DNA of 8,600 nucleotides from PALSA-1004 sp947474275 (lineage in GTDB: Bacteria > Pseudomonadota > Gammaproteobacteria > Burkholderiales > SG8-41), in contig CANJHY010000185.1 of assembly GCA_947474275.1 (NCBI GenBank), positions 1-8,600 of the forward strand, written 5' to 3'. Made by a program: the position numbers and the translations under genes. Below are positions 1 to 6,624 of this stretch, in pieces. Position 1 is the stretch's first letter. The number at the start of each line of letters is the position of its first letter. A model generated the notes under the pieces. It ran no database searches, was not told where the DNA came from, and worked only from the letters and a program-made list of their open reading frames with translations.

Positions 1-79
1 GATCTTCGTTCAGCCAGTCATCCACTGAGGGCGGCAACAGGTAGTCGGTCTTGCGGTCGGTTTGTATGAAGTTGGGCAT
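1..79 (-). CDS. IS1182-family transposase, N-terminal fragment
   Basis: Twenty-six codons are visible, starting at an ATG (77-79) and running off the left edge. The peptide begins MPNFIQTDRKTDYLLPPSVD and continues DWLNED. It matches the characteristic start of IS1182-type DDE transposases (transposase InsH N-terminal/DUF772 domain), which typically read 'D...LLPPSLDDWLPEDHLARF'. The protein would cut and join the IS ends, but the catalytic DDE residues are outside the window. A weak GAG is the only purine-rich stretch before the ATG, common for poorly translated transposases. Family assignment is from recognition of this motif alone. Confidence 0.75.
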   Translation of the reverse strand, partial: MPNFIQTDRKTDYLLPPSVDDWLNED

Positions 80-105
80 GGCTTACTCGGTGATTCGTCC
101 ATTCG

Positions 106-111
106 AGTATA
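106..111 (-). promoter_or_regulatory. Candidate -10 box for the transposase
   Basis: On the minus strand the hexamer TATACT lies about 27 bases before the transposase ATG, one mismatch from the sigma-70 consensus TATAAT. No convincing TTGACA-like -35 is seen at 16-18 bases upstream (GGACTT is the best there). It would make a short leader of about 20 bases. This is a pattern match only. Confidence 0.3.
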
Positions 112-117
112 GTACTT

Positions 118-303
118 TTACGACTGGAAAGTCCGACAGGCTGCTAGCGTTGCCTGCTGCTGGGCAGACAGCGTTGCCGTGAGATCCGTGACGCGCGCCT
201 TCAGCGGCGGAATTGCGACATCCGCGATTGCGCACGTTGCGGCAAACAGCGCGATTGCGCACAGAGCCCGCGACAACACGCGCATTAACAGGCCCTGCCG
301 CAT
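118..303 (-). pseudogene. TPM-domain (YgcG-like) protein, truncated by IS
   Basis: The frame starts four bases after the lemA stop (ATG at 301-303, or the second ATG at 283-285, which has a weak AGGG seven bases upstream). It encodes a signal-peptide-like start, MRVLSRALCAIALFAATCAI, followed by ADVAIPPLKARVTDLTATLS, the hallmark beginning of YgcG/TPM-domain proteins ('VPPLTARVTDLTGTLS'). After 'AQQQATLAA' the family similarity stops and the frame ends with CRTFQS and TAA at 118-120, inside what I read as IS sequence. Intact TPM proteins are several times longer, so the catalytic/TPM fold and the C-terminal membrane anchor are missing here. lemA-TPM pairs are a common conserved arrangement, so this was probably the functional partner of the intact lemA upstream. 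Whether the rest of the gene survives beyond the IS cannot be seen. Confidence 0.75.
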
Positions 304-307
304 CGGA

Positions 308-970
308 TTACTTACTGTACTCGCTCGGCGGGCTCGGCGGAATTGCGGGCTTCGCGGGTTCTTTGGCCGGCGCGGTCGTGTTGCCGAAATCAACTTTCGG
401 CGTCGTCGAGATTTCCTTTTCGTTCTCGACCGTAAACTGCGCTTTTTCCTTGAGGCCGAACAACATCGCCGTCAGGTTGCTGGGGAAAGAACGCACGGTG
501 ACGTTGTATTCCTGCACCGCCTTGATGTAGCGATTGCGCGCGACCGCGATGCGGTTCTCCGTGCCTTCGAGCTGCGCCTGCAGATCGCGGAAGTTCTGGT
601 CAGATTTCAGCTGCGGATAGTTTTCAGTGACAACGAGCAAACGCGACAGAGCCGAGGACAGTTCGCCCTGCACGGCCTGGAATTTCTGGAACGCACCCGG
701 GTCGTTCACGAGCTCAGGGGTGGCCTGTATGCTGCCGACCTTGGAACGCGCGTTGGTCACGCCGAGCAGCACGTCTTTTTCCTGTTGTGCGAAGCCTTTG
801 ACGGTGTTGACCAGATTGGGCACCAGGTCGGCGCGCCGCTGATACTGGTTGACCACCTCGGCCCAGGCCGCCTTGATCTGCTCGTCGCCTGATTGCAGCG
901 TGTTGTAGCCGCAACCACCCAGACCCAAAGTTGCCGTCAGCAGCATCAGCGTGACAAAAATTCGTTTCAT
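308..970 (-). CDS. lemA: LemA family lipoprotein
   Basis: This is a 220-residue LemA-family protein of typical length. Residues 1-19 form a lipoprotein signal with the lipobox LGGC (Cys20), predicting lipid anchoring in the cell envelope. The family core follows: YNTLQSGDEQIKAAWAEV, 'QYQRRADLVPNLVNTVKGFA' and, near the end, 'VQEYNVTVRSFPSNLTAMLF'. The fold is a long helical bundle, and the molecular role is not established. Two in-frame ATGs exist (974-976 and 968-970). GAGGAG lies eight bases before the second but only two before the first, so I chose the second. The gene follows the uracil-DNA glycosylase gene by about 34 bases and precedes the IS-truncated TPM gene by four, so it is probably co-transcribed with both. 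The C-terminal tail is proline/lysine-rich (KEPAKPAIPPSPPSEYSK). Confidence 0.93.
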   Translation of the reverse strand: MKRIFVTLMLLTATLGLGGCGYNTLQSGDEQIKAAWAEVVNQYQRRADLVPNLVNTVKGFAQQEKDVLLGVTNARSKVGSIQATPELVNDPGAFQKFQAVQGELSSALSRLLVVTENYPQLKSDQNFRDLQAQLEGTENRIAVARNRYIKAVQEYNVTVRSFPSNLTAMLFGLKEKAQFTVENEKEISTTPKVDFGNTTAPAKEPAKPAIPPSPPSEYSK

Positions 971-1004
971 AGCCATTACTCCTCGTTAAAAAGGCCAGCG
1001 GGTG

Positions 1005-1778
1005 CTACATGGAGGCGGCTTTGCCGCTTTGCAAGCCGCGCATGGTATCTACCGCAAAACACAGGTCCGTCCATGCCTTGGCCTTTTCGGGCAGGCTGCG
1101 CAGCAAATAGGCCGGATGGTAGGTGACGATCAGCGGAATGCCCTGATACTGATGGATTTTGCCACGCATGCTGGCCACCGCGGCGTCACGTTTCAACAGA
1201 TTGACTGCAGCGACCTTGCCGAGCGCGACGATCAATTTGGGCTTGATCAATGCGATCTGGCGATGCAGGTACGGCTCGCATTGCGCCGCCTCGCCCGGCT
1301 CGGGGTTGCGATTGCCCGGCGGCAGGCATTTGACGACGTTGGCGATATAAACATTGTGGCCGCGCTTCAACTTAATCGCCGCCAGCATGTTGTCCAGCAA
1401 TTTTCCGGCCTGACCGACGAACGGCTCGCCTTTGGCGTCTTCTTCCGCGCCCGGCCCTTCGCCGATGAAGAGCCACTCGGCCGCCTCGTCGCCGACTCCG
1501 AACACCGTTTTGTTGCGCCCCTTGTGCAGCGGGCATGCCACGCAACCTGCAACACTTTCTTTCAGTTGCGGCCACCCCATCTCAACGATCCCCTGCGCAC
1601 GCGCGTCAAGCGGCACAACTTTGGGCAATACGCGCACGGTCACGGGCTCGCCGTCCGGCGCTTGCGCTGCCATTGAAACCGGCGCCGCGGCCGCGGGTTC
1701 CGCTGCCGGTGCGCCCCGCAAGCGCCATACCGGCGTCAGCCCCAGTTCTTTCATGATGTCGTCGCGCGATGCGCTCAT
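1005..1778 (-). CDS. Uracil-DNA glycosylase, family 4 ([4Fe-4S])
   Basis: The 257-residue enzyme removes uracil from DNA to start base-excision repair. The N-terminal ~70 residues are a low-complexity Ala/Pro-rich extension that varies in this family. The catalytic domain has the four cluster cysteines at C79, C82 (CVACPL), C151 (VVKCLPPGNRNP) and C167. It also shows motif 1, GEGPGAEED (106-114), followed by GEPFVGQAGKLLD, and the motif 2 histidine in HPAYLLR (H221). These match family 4 enzymes of the Thermus type (GEGPGEEED), formerly annotated 'phage SPO1 DNA polymerase-related protein'. Its ATG overlaps the rimI stop in an ATGA, indicating translational coupling. tsaB-rimI-udg order is a recurrent betaproteobacterial arrangement. 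Confidence 0.95.
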   Translation of the reverse strand: MSASRDDIMKELGLTPVWRLRGAPAAEPAAAAPVSMAAQAPDGEPVTVRVLPKVVPLDARAQGIVEMGWPQLKESVAGCVACPLHKGRNKTVFGVGDEAAEWLFIGEGPGAEEDAKGEPFVGQAGKLLDNMLAAIKLKRGHNVYIANVVKCLPPGNRNPEPGEAAQCEPYLHRQIALIKPKLIVALGKVAAVNLLKRDAAVASMRGKIHQYQGIPLIVTYHPAYLLRSLPEKAKAWTDLCFAVDTMRGLQSGKAASM

Positions 1779-2239
1779 GACAATTCCAGTTCCAGCACTA
1801 TCGCGTCTTCACGGCCGTCGCGCGCCGGATAATACCCGCGCCGCGTTGCGATTTCACTGAATCCGGCATCGGCATACAAGCCGCGCCCTGCCACATTGGA
1901 AGGCCTGACTTCCAGCAAGATACGGCTGGCACTGAAATCGCGCGCCAGCTTGAGCAGAAATTGCAGCAACTCGCGCCCGCGCCCCTGGCGTTGCCATTGC
2001 GCGGCGATGCTCAAATTGAGCACGTGCGCTTCACCAGCCGCAATCATCATCACGCTATAGCCTATGGTCTCGCCGCCCGCCTCCATGATCCAGCAATGAT
2101 AGCCGGCACGCAGCGAGTCGCTGAAATTCCCGCGCGTCCACGGGTGGGGATAAATGACGTTCTCGATCGTCATGATTACGTCGATATCGGCTGCCGTCAT
2201 GCGCTGGTAGCGCGGCAGATTGTTGAGAAGGGCGCTCAT
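1775..2239 (-). CDS. rimI: Ribosomal protein S18-alanine N-acetyltransferase
   Basis: This is a 154-residue GNAT-fold protein that transfers acetyl from acetyl-CoA to the N-terminal alanine of ribosomal protein S18. It shows the RimI signature start (MTAADIDVIMTIENVIYPHPW) and the acetyl-CoA pyrophosphate-binding loop QRQGRG (83-88). It also has the downstream block ILLEVRPSNVAGRGLYADAG, whose Glu110 and Tyr122 match the positions of the catalytic residues, and the C-terminal 'RRGYYPARDGREDAIVLEL'. The length is normal. The start ATG overlaps the tsaB stop as ATGA and its stop overlaps the udg start the same way, so the three are probably one transcript with coupled translation. Confidence 0.95.
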   Translation of the reverse strand: MSALLNNLPRYQRMTAADIDVIMTIENVIYPHPWTRGNFSDSLRAGYHCWIMEAGGETIGYSVMMIAAGEAHVLNLSIAAQWQRQGRGRELLQFLLKLARDFSASRILLEVRPSNVAGRGLYADAGFSEIATRRGYYPARDGREDAIVLELELS

Positions 2240-2907
2240 CGCTCATTGACCTTCATCGCAACTTTGTTGCGTACGTATAAAGGAACAGCGTCTGCGGCAT
2301 CGACCACATCGCCGCGCGCAAACTGCTTTGCCGCCAGCACCGCGATTTCGCGCGCGTGAGGCGCCAGGTTGCCGATTATGCGCTCAAGACTGCCGCCATA
2401 GCGGGCCTCCAGCTCGCCGCGATAAACGGCAAAACCGCTCCCGCAGCCGCTCCATTGCCCCGCGGGCAAAGCCGGCACTTCCGCTGGCTTGTACAAACCC
2501 GGCGCCTGCACTTCCGTGAAATCGTCGCCGCGCTTCTCGTACACGGCGTGATAAACCTCGCCCATGCGCGCATCGAGACAGCACACTACGCGCCCTGCAC
2601 CCGACGCTGCCGCCAGCGCCAGCAAAGTGCCGATGCCGGCAACGGGCACGTCGATGCCGAATGCAATGCCCTGCGCGACGCCGCACGCAATGCGCACCCC
2701 CGTGAATGCGCCCGGACCCGAGCCGAATGCGACGCCGTCGAGATCTCGCGCGATGAGTTGATTGGCGGCAAGCAGCGCGTCCACCATCGGCAGCAGCAAT
2801 TCCGAATTGCGCTGCCCGGCCACCACTTCGCGCGCGTCGACCTTGCCGTCCAGCCACAGCGCGGCGGAGCACAGTTCGGTCGAGGTTTCGAGCGCGAGAA
2901 TTTTCAA
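2236..2907 (-). CDS. tsaB: tRNA t6A modification protein TsaB
   Basis: This 223-residue ASKHA-fold protein is the scaffold partner of TsaD in forming N6-threonylcarbamoyladenosine at A37 of ANN-decoding tRNAs. Diagnostic blocks are MKILALETST at the start, GSGPGAFTGVR (62-72), LDARMGEVYHAVY (111-123) and the C-terminal PLYVRNKVA. The start is a TTG (2905-2907): an in-frame TAA lies 11 codons upstream, no in-frame ATG or GTG intervenes, and the family always begins at this point. No good Shine-Dalgarno sequence precedes it. It heads the minus-strand cluster and diverges from the tartrate dehydrogenase gene across about 120 bases. Confidence 0.95.
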   Translation of the reverse strand: MKILALETSTELCSAALWLDGKVDAREVVAGQRNSELLLPMVDALLAANQLIARDLDGVAFGSGPGAFTGVRIACGVAQGIAFGIDVPVAGIGTLLALAAASGAGRVVCCLDARMGEVYHAVYEKRGDDFTEVQAPGLYKPAEVPALPAGQWSGCGSGFAVYRGELEARYGGSLERIIGNLAPHAREIAVLAAKQFARGDVVDAADAVPLYVRNKVAMKVNER

Positions 2908-3027
2908 AAGGAAAGCATGGGCATTAAAAGCCGGATTTTACACGCTGCTGCGGTTGCCGAGGATGACAAACAAGCGGCGAGCCGCTACCCTTCACCCTTC
3001 CCCTTTTACCCTTCACCGCTACTACAC
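2908..3027. promoter_or_regulatory. Divergent intergenic region with 7-bp repeats
   Basis: This spacer must hold the promoters of both tsaB (minus) and the tartrate dehydrogenase gene (plus). On the minus strand a TGTAAAAT stretch about 30 bases before the tsaB TTG is a possible -10, without a clear -35. The part next to the plus-strand start (2987-3021) is a pyrimidine tract of degenerate tandem heptamers: ACCCTTC, ACCCTTC, CCCTTTT, ACCCTTC, ACCGCTA. It leaves no Shine-Dalgarno sequence for the plus-strand gene. Confidence 0.4.
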
Positions 3028-4080
3028 ATGCGCGAATACACAATTGCGGCCATTCCCGGCGACGGCATAGGCACCGAAGTCATTGCAGCCGGCCTTCAGG
3101 CCCTCCAGGTGCTGGCCGAGCGCGACGGCGGATTCAAGCTCAACGTTGAGCATTTCCCGTGGAGCAGCGACTACTACAAGAAGAACGGCTATTACATTCC
3201 GGACGGCGGACTCGACAAGCTGAAAACGTTCGACGCCATCTTTTTCGGCGCGGTCGGGGCGCCCGATGTGCCCGATCACGTTTCGCTGTGGGGCCTGCGC
3301 CTGCCGATCTGCCAGGGGTTCGATCAATACGCCAACGTGCGCCCGGCGCGCGTGCTGCCCGGCGTCACCAGCCCGCTCGCCGGCGGCGAGCGCATCGACT
3401 GGGTCATCATTCGCGAGAATTCCGAAGGCGAGTATTCGGGCAGCGGCGGCCGCGTGCACCGGGGCCTGCCGGAAGAGTTGGCGACCGAGACCTCCATCTT
3501 CACGCGCAACGGCGTCGAGCGCATCCACCGCTTTGCTTTCGAGCTCGCCAACAAGCGTCCGCGCAAGCATTTGACGCTGGTGACCAAGTCGAACGCGCAG
3601 CGCCACGGCATGGTGATGTGGGACGAAATCTTCTACGAAGTGGCGAAGAACTATCCCAAAGTCGAAACCCAGCGCGTGCTGGTCGATGCGGTGACCACGC
3701 AAATGGTATTGAAGCCCTACATGCTCGACACGTTCGTCGCCACCAATCTGCATGCGGATATATTGTCCGATCTCGCCGCCGCATTGTCCGGTAGCCTCGG
3801 CATCGCGCCGACCGCGAACCTGAATCCCGAGCGCAAATTTCCATCGATGTTCGAACCCATCCACGGCTCGGCCTTCGACATCACGGGCAAAGGCATCGCC
3901 AATCCGATCGCGACTTTCTGGACCGCCTCGATGATGCTGGAACATCTCGGTGAAAAAGAAGCCTCCGTGCGCATGATGAAAGCGATCGAAGCCGTCACCG
4001 CGAAAAAAATCCATACGCCCGACCTCGGCGGCGAAGCGACGACCGAAATCGTCACGTCCGCGGTTTGCGACGCGCTTTAA
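3028..4080 (+). CDS. ttuC: Tartrate dehydrogenase / D-malate dehydrogenase (decarboxylating)
   Basis: This 350-residue member of the isocitrate/isopropylmalate dehydrogenase family acts on tartrate and/or D-malate with NAD and a divalent metal. Visible features are GDGIG (11-15), LWGLR with Arg91, NVRPAR with Arg105 and RENSEGEYS (129-137, substrate arginine and Tyr136). They continue with KSN (Lys187), Asp220, NLHADILSD (Asp244, Asp248), the NAD-pocket loop EPIHGSAFDITGKGIANPIA, and C-terminal TPDLGG.AT. The LHADILSD variant and NLNPERKFPSMFEP follow tartrate dehydrogenases rather than 3-isopropylmalate dehydrogenase (FGDILSD). The frame is open far upstream, but only antisense to tsaB; homology begins at MREYTIAAIPGDGIG, so ATG 3028 is chosen despite the absence of a Shine-Dalgarno sequence. 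Substrate preference between tartrate and D-malate cannot be settled here. The downstream MFS carrier may supply the substrate. Confidence 0.93.
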   Translation: MREYTIAAIPGDGIGTEVIAAGLQALQVLAERDGGFKLNVEHFPWSSDYYKKNGYYIPDGGLDKLKTFDAIFFGAVGAPDVPDHVSLWGLRLPICQGFDQYANVRPARVLPGVTSPLAGGERIDWVIIRENSEGEYSGSGGRVHRGLPEELATETSIFTRNGVERIHRFAFELANKRPRKHLTLVTKSNAQRHGMVMWDEIFYEVAKNYPKVETQRVLVDAVTTQMVLKPYMLDTFVATNLHADILSDLAAALSGSLGIAPTANLNPERKFPSMFEPIHGSAFDITGKGIANPIATFWTASMMLEHLGEKEASVRMMKAIEAVTAKKIHTPDLGGEATTEIVTSAVCDAL

Positions 4081-4190
4081 TCGCAACCCGCTTTTGCATT
4101 CCGTGCGCACATGCCACGCATGCCTAACTATTGTTTGAAGGCCGCACGTTTTAAGCGAACAATCGGCGCTTTGGCACCGCGACCAGGCTC

Positions 4191-5393
4191 ATGATGACAA
4201 CTTCCCCCGCGCGCTCCCTCACCGCCATTCTCGTCTGCGGCAGCGTGATCGTCACGCTCGCGATGGGCATACGCCACGGCCTCGGGCTCTTCCTGCAGCC
4301 GATGTCGATGGACCTCGGGTGGAACCGCGAGGTCTTCTCTTTCGCAATCGCATTGCAAAACCTGCTGTGGGGCGCGGCGCAGCCGCTCGCCGGCGGACTT
4401 GCCGACCGCTTCGGCGCGCCGCGCGTGATCGTGGGGGGCGCCCTGCTCTACGCAGCCGGTCTCGCGCTGATGACGGTGTCGGCGGTGCCGCTCGCATTCA
4501 GCCTGTCCGCCGGCGTCCTGATCGGCATTTCATTGTCGGGCGTCACGTATAGCGTCATCTACGGCGTGGTCGGCCGCAGCTTTCCCGAGCACAAGCGCTC
4601 GCAGGCAATGGGCTACATCGCCGCGGCGGGTTCCTTCGGCCAGTTCCTGATGGTGCCCATAGAACAATGGTTGATCGGCGGTGTCGGCTGGGCCAGCGCT
4701 CTCCTCGTCTTGTCGGTGATCGCTTTGATCATGGCGCCAATGGCCTTGGGCCTGGGCGAGCCGAAGCGCGAGCACGTGGCCGGCAGCCAGACCATACGGC
4801 AGGCGCTGGCTGAAGCATTTCACAACGGCAGCTTCTGGTTGCTGACCGCGGGCTACTTCGTGTGCGGCTTCCAGGTCGTGTTCATCGCGATCCATTTGCC
4901 CGCTTATCTTAAAGACCACGGACTCGCCCCTCACGTTGCGGTAACGGCGTTGGCATTGATCGGGCTCTTCAATATCTTCGGCACGTGGAGCGCGGGCTGG
5001 CTGGGCGCGCGCGTGCCGAAAAAACATCTGCTGACCGGCATCTACGCCTTGCGCAGTGTGGTAATCACGCTGTTCCTGCTCGCGCCGCTCTCGCCGGCAT
5101 CGGTCTACGTGTTCGCCGGTGCCATGGGCTTTCTGTGGCTGTCCACGATCCCGCTCACCAACGGCATCGTCGGCGTCGTGTTCGGCGTACGCTACCTGGC
5201 GATGCTCGGCGGCTTCGTATTCTTCTCGCACCAGATCGGCAGCTTTTTCGGCGTGTGGCTGGGCGGCCTTATCTACGACCGCACCGGCAACTATAATGCG
5301 GTATGGATGATAGCCATCGCACTCGGCATCTTTGCCGCCCTCATCAACTGCCCGATACGCGAAAAACCGCTCGCGCGGCTCGCTGCGGCCTGA
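4191..5393 (+). CDS. MFS transporter, monocarboxylate / oxalate-formate type
   Basis: The 400-residue protein has about 12 hydrophobic segments in two halves, as in major facilitator carriers of the inner membrane. The start, MGIRHGLGLFLQPMSMDLGW (25-44), and 'REVFSFAIALQNLLWGAAQP' are typical of the bacterial MCT/oxalate:formate antiporter-like branch. The loop 2-3 motif is GLADRFGAPR (69-78) and a matching GLIYDRTGNY lies in the second half. A charged central loop (GEPKREHVAGSQTIRQA, about 189-205) separates the halves. Two adjacent ATGs open the frame; an AGG six bases before the second makes either possible. It follows the tartrate dehydrogenase gene by 110 bases on the same strand, so uptake of a hydroxy-dicarboxylic acid is a reasonable inference, but the substrate is not visible in the sequence. 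Confidence 0.88.
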   Translation: MMTTSPARSLTAILVCGSVIVTLAMGIRHGLGLFLQPMSMDLGWNREVFSFAIALQNLLWGAAQPLAGGLADRFGAPRVIVGGALLYAAGLALMTVSAVPLAFSLSAGVLIGISLSGVTYSVIYGVVGRSFPEHKRSQAMGYIAAAGSFGQFLMVPIEQWLIGGVGWASALLVLSVIALIMAPMALGLGEPKREHVAGSQTIRQALAEAFHNGSFWLLTAGYFVCGFQVVFIAIHLPAYLKDHGLAPHVAVTALALIGLFNIFGTWSAGWLGARVPKKHLLTGIYALRSVVITLFLLAPLSPASVYVFAGAMGFLWLSTIPLTNGIVGVVFGVRYLAMLGGFVFFSHQIGSFFGVWLGGLIYDRTGNYNAVWMIAIALGIFAALINCPIREKPLARLAAA

Positions 5394-5425
5394 TCGGCTA
5401 TCCGACGATCTCAGGCACAGTGCGG

Positions 5426-5605
5426 AACCGCCGATGCACGCCGATGAACGCCGATAAATTTTCGACGGTCTGGCTTTCGTGATATCTAGTACCTATCTGC
5501 GTTTATCTGCGTTCATCGGCGGTTGCTTGAGATTTTTGAGATGGCTTCTCACTCACCCAGTCGCTCTTGCATCGGCATTCATCGGCGTGCATCGGCGGTT
5601 GCTTG
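5426..5605. repeat. Inverted-repeat element made of 10-bp units
   Basis: Three blocks of decamers related to TCATCGGCGT are seen. Block A (5426-5458) carries the unit in reverse orientation (ACGCCGATGA-like, ending in GATAAA). Block B (5494-5529) has the forward order CTATCTGCGT, TTATCTGCGT, TCATCGGCGG, then TTGCTTG. Block C (5570-5605) has TCATCGGCGT, GCATCGGCGG, then TTGCTTG. The first 23 bases of A (5426-5448) are the exact reverse complement of 5578-5600 in C, and B and C share 16 identical bases ending GGTTGCTTG. The unit could fold into long hairpins. It resembles dispersed 'ATCTGCGTTCATCTGCG' intergenic repeats seen in environmental bacterial genomes, which is recollection, not a search. 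It has no transposase and no CRISPR-like spacers. Confidence 0.75.
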
Positions 5606-6594
5606 TCGCTTCAAGCGTTTTTCTAAGAGGTTTTTGGCTTGCGGCATCGCTAGTGCTGGCCGGCATCGTCCCGGCACTCGCGCAAACCGTACCTCTCCAC
5701 GGCTCCACACAAATACGTTTTGCAACCGCCGACCAGAGCCGCCTGCGGCTGGGAGCGCGCGACGACTTCATTGCCGCCATGGGCGCGTACGACCGGTCGG
5801 CGCGCATGGGACGCCGCGGAGTGGTCGCGGAAGCTGATTACCTTGCGTTCGCCGCGGGCCAGGCGCTCGACTGGCAACCGGCGGAAATCGCGAAACTGTC
5901 ATCGTCGATCGCGAAAATCAGCGCGCAGCTGCGCCCGTTGAAACTTCCGCTGCCGCGCGAAGTATGGCTCGTGAAGACGACCGGACGCGAAGAAGCGGAG
6001 ACGCCGTATACGCGGGGCAACGCTATCATGCTGCCGCAGCAGTATATGGATGTCCCCGTCGAGGAAATCGAGCGCGTCATCACGCACGAGATTTTCCACG
6101 TGATTTCGCGCCACCTGCCCGAGCGCAGAAACGCGCTATATGCGATCGTCGGCTTTCGCGATTGCGGGCCGCTCGCCTGGCCGGCCGAACTCGAACGGCG
6201 CCGCATCACCAATCCGGATGCTCCCGACAACCGCTATTGCATCACGCTCGAGCGCGGCGGCTCGCCGCTGACTTTTTATCCCGTGCTGTTTGCGAAAGAA
6301 GAGTCTTTCGACCCCGCGCTGCCGGGCACCTACCTGGACCGCATGGCGTTCCAGCTGCTGGCGGTGATGGGCAGCGGCACCAAGTGGACTGCGGGCCGCG
6401 CTGGCGACGCACTGGTGTTGCTCGATGCAGGCAACGTGCCGGAATATTTCACTGCGATCGGACTCAACACGCGCTACATCAGTCATCCCGAAGAAATCCT
6501 CGCCGACAATTTCGTCCTGCTGGTGCGTGGCGAGCGCAAAGTACGCACGCCGCGGATACTGGACGAACTGGAGCGGGTGCTGGCCGGCAAATAG
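5599..6594 (+). CDS. Exported HExxH protein, putative zinc metallopeptidase
   Basis: I do not recognise a named family. From the TTG at 5599 the product is 331 residues with a Sec-type signal peptide: the hydrophobic stretch LAASLVLAGIVPALA is followed by Gln29, a good ALA|Q cleavage site. The mature part contains ITHEIFHVISRH, an HExxH zinc motif at 163-167, and a distant HPEEILADNF (296-305) whose ExxxD (E299, D303) fits the third ligand of gluzincins. Cysteines C189 and C214 could form a disulfide. The frame is open back to a GTG at 5479, but that stretch is entirely the decamer repeat element, so I reject it as native protein. No ATG is available near the signal peptide, and AAGAGG at 5625-5630 has no in-frame start after it. 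The true start is therefore uncertain and may have been altered by the repeat. Substrate unknown. Confidence 0.7.
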   Translation: MLVASSVFLRGFWLAASLVLAGIVPALAQTVPLHGSTQIRFATADQSRLRLGARDDFIAAMGAYDRSARMGRRGVVAEADYLAFAAGQALDWQPAEIAKLSSSIAKISAQLRPLKLPLPREVWLVKTTGREEAETPYTRGNAIMLPQQYMDVPVEEIERVITHEIFHVISRHLPERRNALYAIVGFRDCGPLAWPAELERRRITNPDAPDNRYCITLERGGSPLTFYPVLFAKEESFDPALPGTYLDRMAFQLLAVMGSGTKWTAGRAGDALVLLDAGNVPEYFTAIGLNTRYISHPEEILADNFVLLVRGERKVRTPRILDELERVLAGK

Positions 6595-6624
6595 CCAGAT
6601 TGAAACAGAACGCACCCGCTATTT

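Larger units (their letters stand above)
1..140 (-). mobile_element. End of an IS1182-type insertion sequence (partial)
   Basis: The left edge of the window holds the 5' end of an insertion sequence whose transposase is transcribed leftwards. The call rests on the transposase N-terminus at 1-79. It is supported by the adjacent TPM-domain reading frame losing its family-like sequence at about 135-145, which places the element's outer end there. On the minus strand the terminal region carries a short inverted repeat (GACT-TTCC-AGTC, 122-133). The other end, the full terminal inverted repeats and any target duplication lie outside the window, so the exact boundary is uncertain by roughly ten bases. 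Confidence 0.6.

Noticed and set aside
179..892. Long plus-strand frame antisense to lemA and the TPM remnant
   Set aside because: Low-complexity Arg-rich translation opposite clear LemA coding sequence; no recognisable domain.
2356..3027. In-frame upstream extension of the tartrate dehydrogenase frame (574-residue version)
   Set aside because: The extension lies antisense to tsaB, lacks family similarity and is Arg/His-rich in the way of a reverse-strand shadow; homology begins at the ATG at 3028.
3022..4110. Long minus-strand frame antisense to the tartrate dehydrogenase gene
   Set aside because: It mirrors a well-matched family protein and reads as a His/Arg-rich shadow caused by high GC.
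4530..5231. Minus-strand frame opposite the MFS transporter gene
   Set aside because: Charged, His/Gln-rich shadow of a 12-helix membrane protein; no domain seen.
5479..5598. GTG-initiated N-terminal extension of the HExxH protein
   Set aside because: This part is made of the decamer repeat element (repeated AFIGG/IGVHRRLL peptides) and precedes a complete signal peptide, so it is unlikely to be native protein.
5426..5605. CRISPR array
   Set aside because: The units are 10 bp, contiguous, imperfect and in both orientations, without regular spacers or cas genes.
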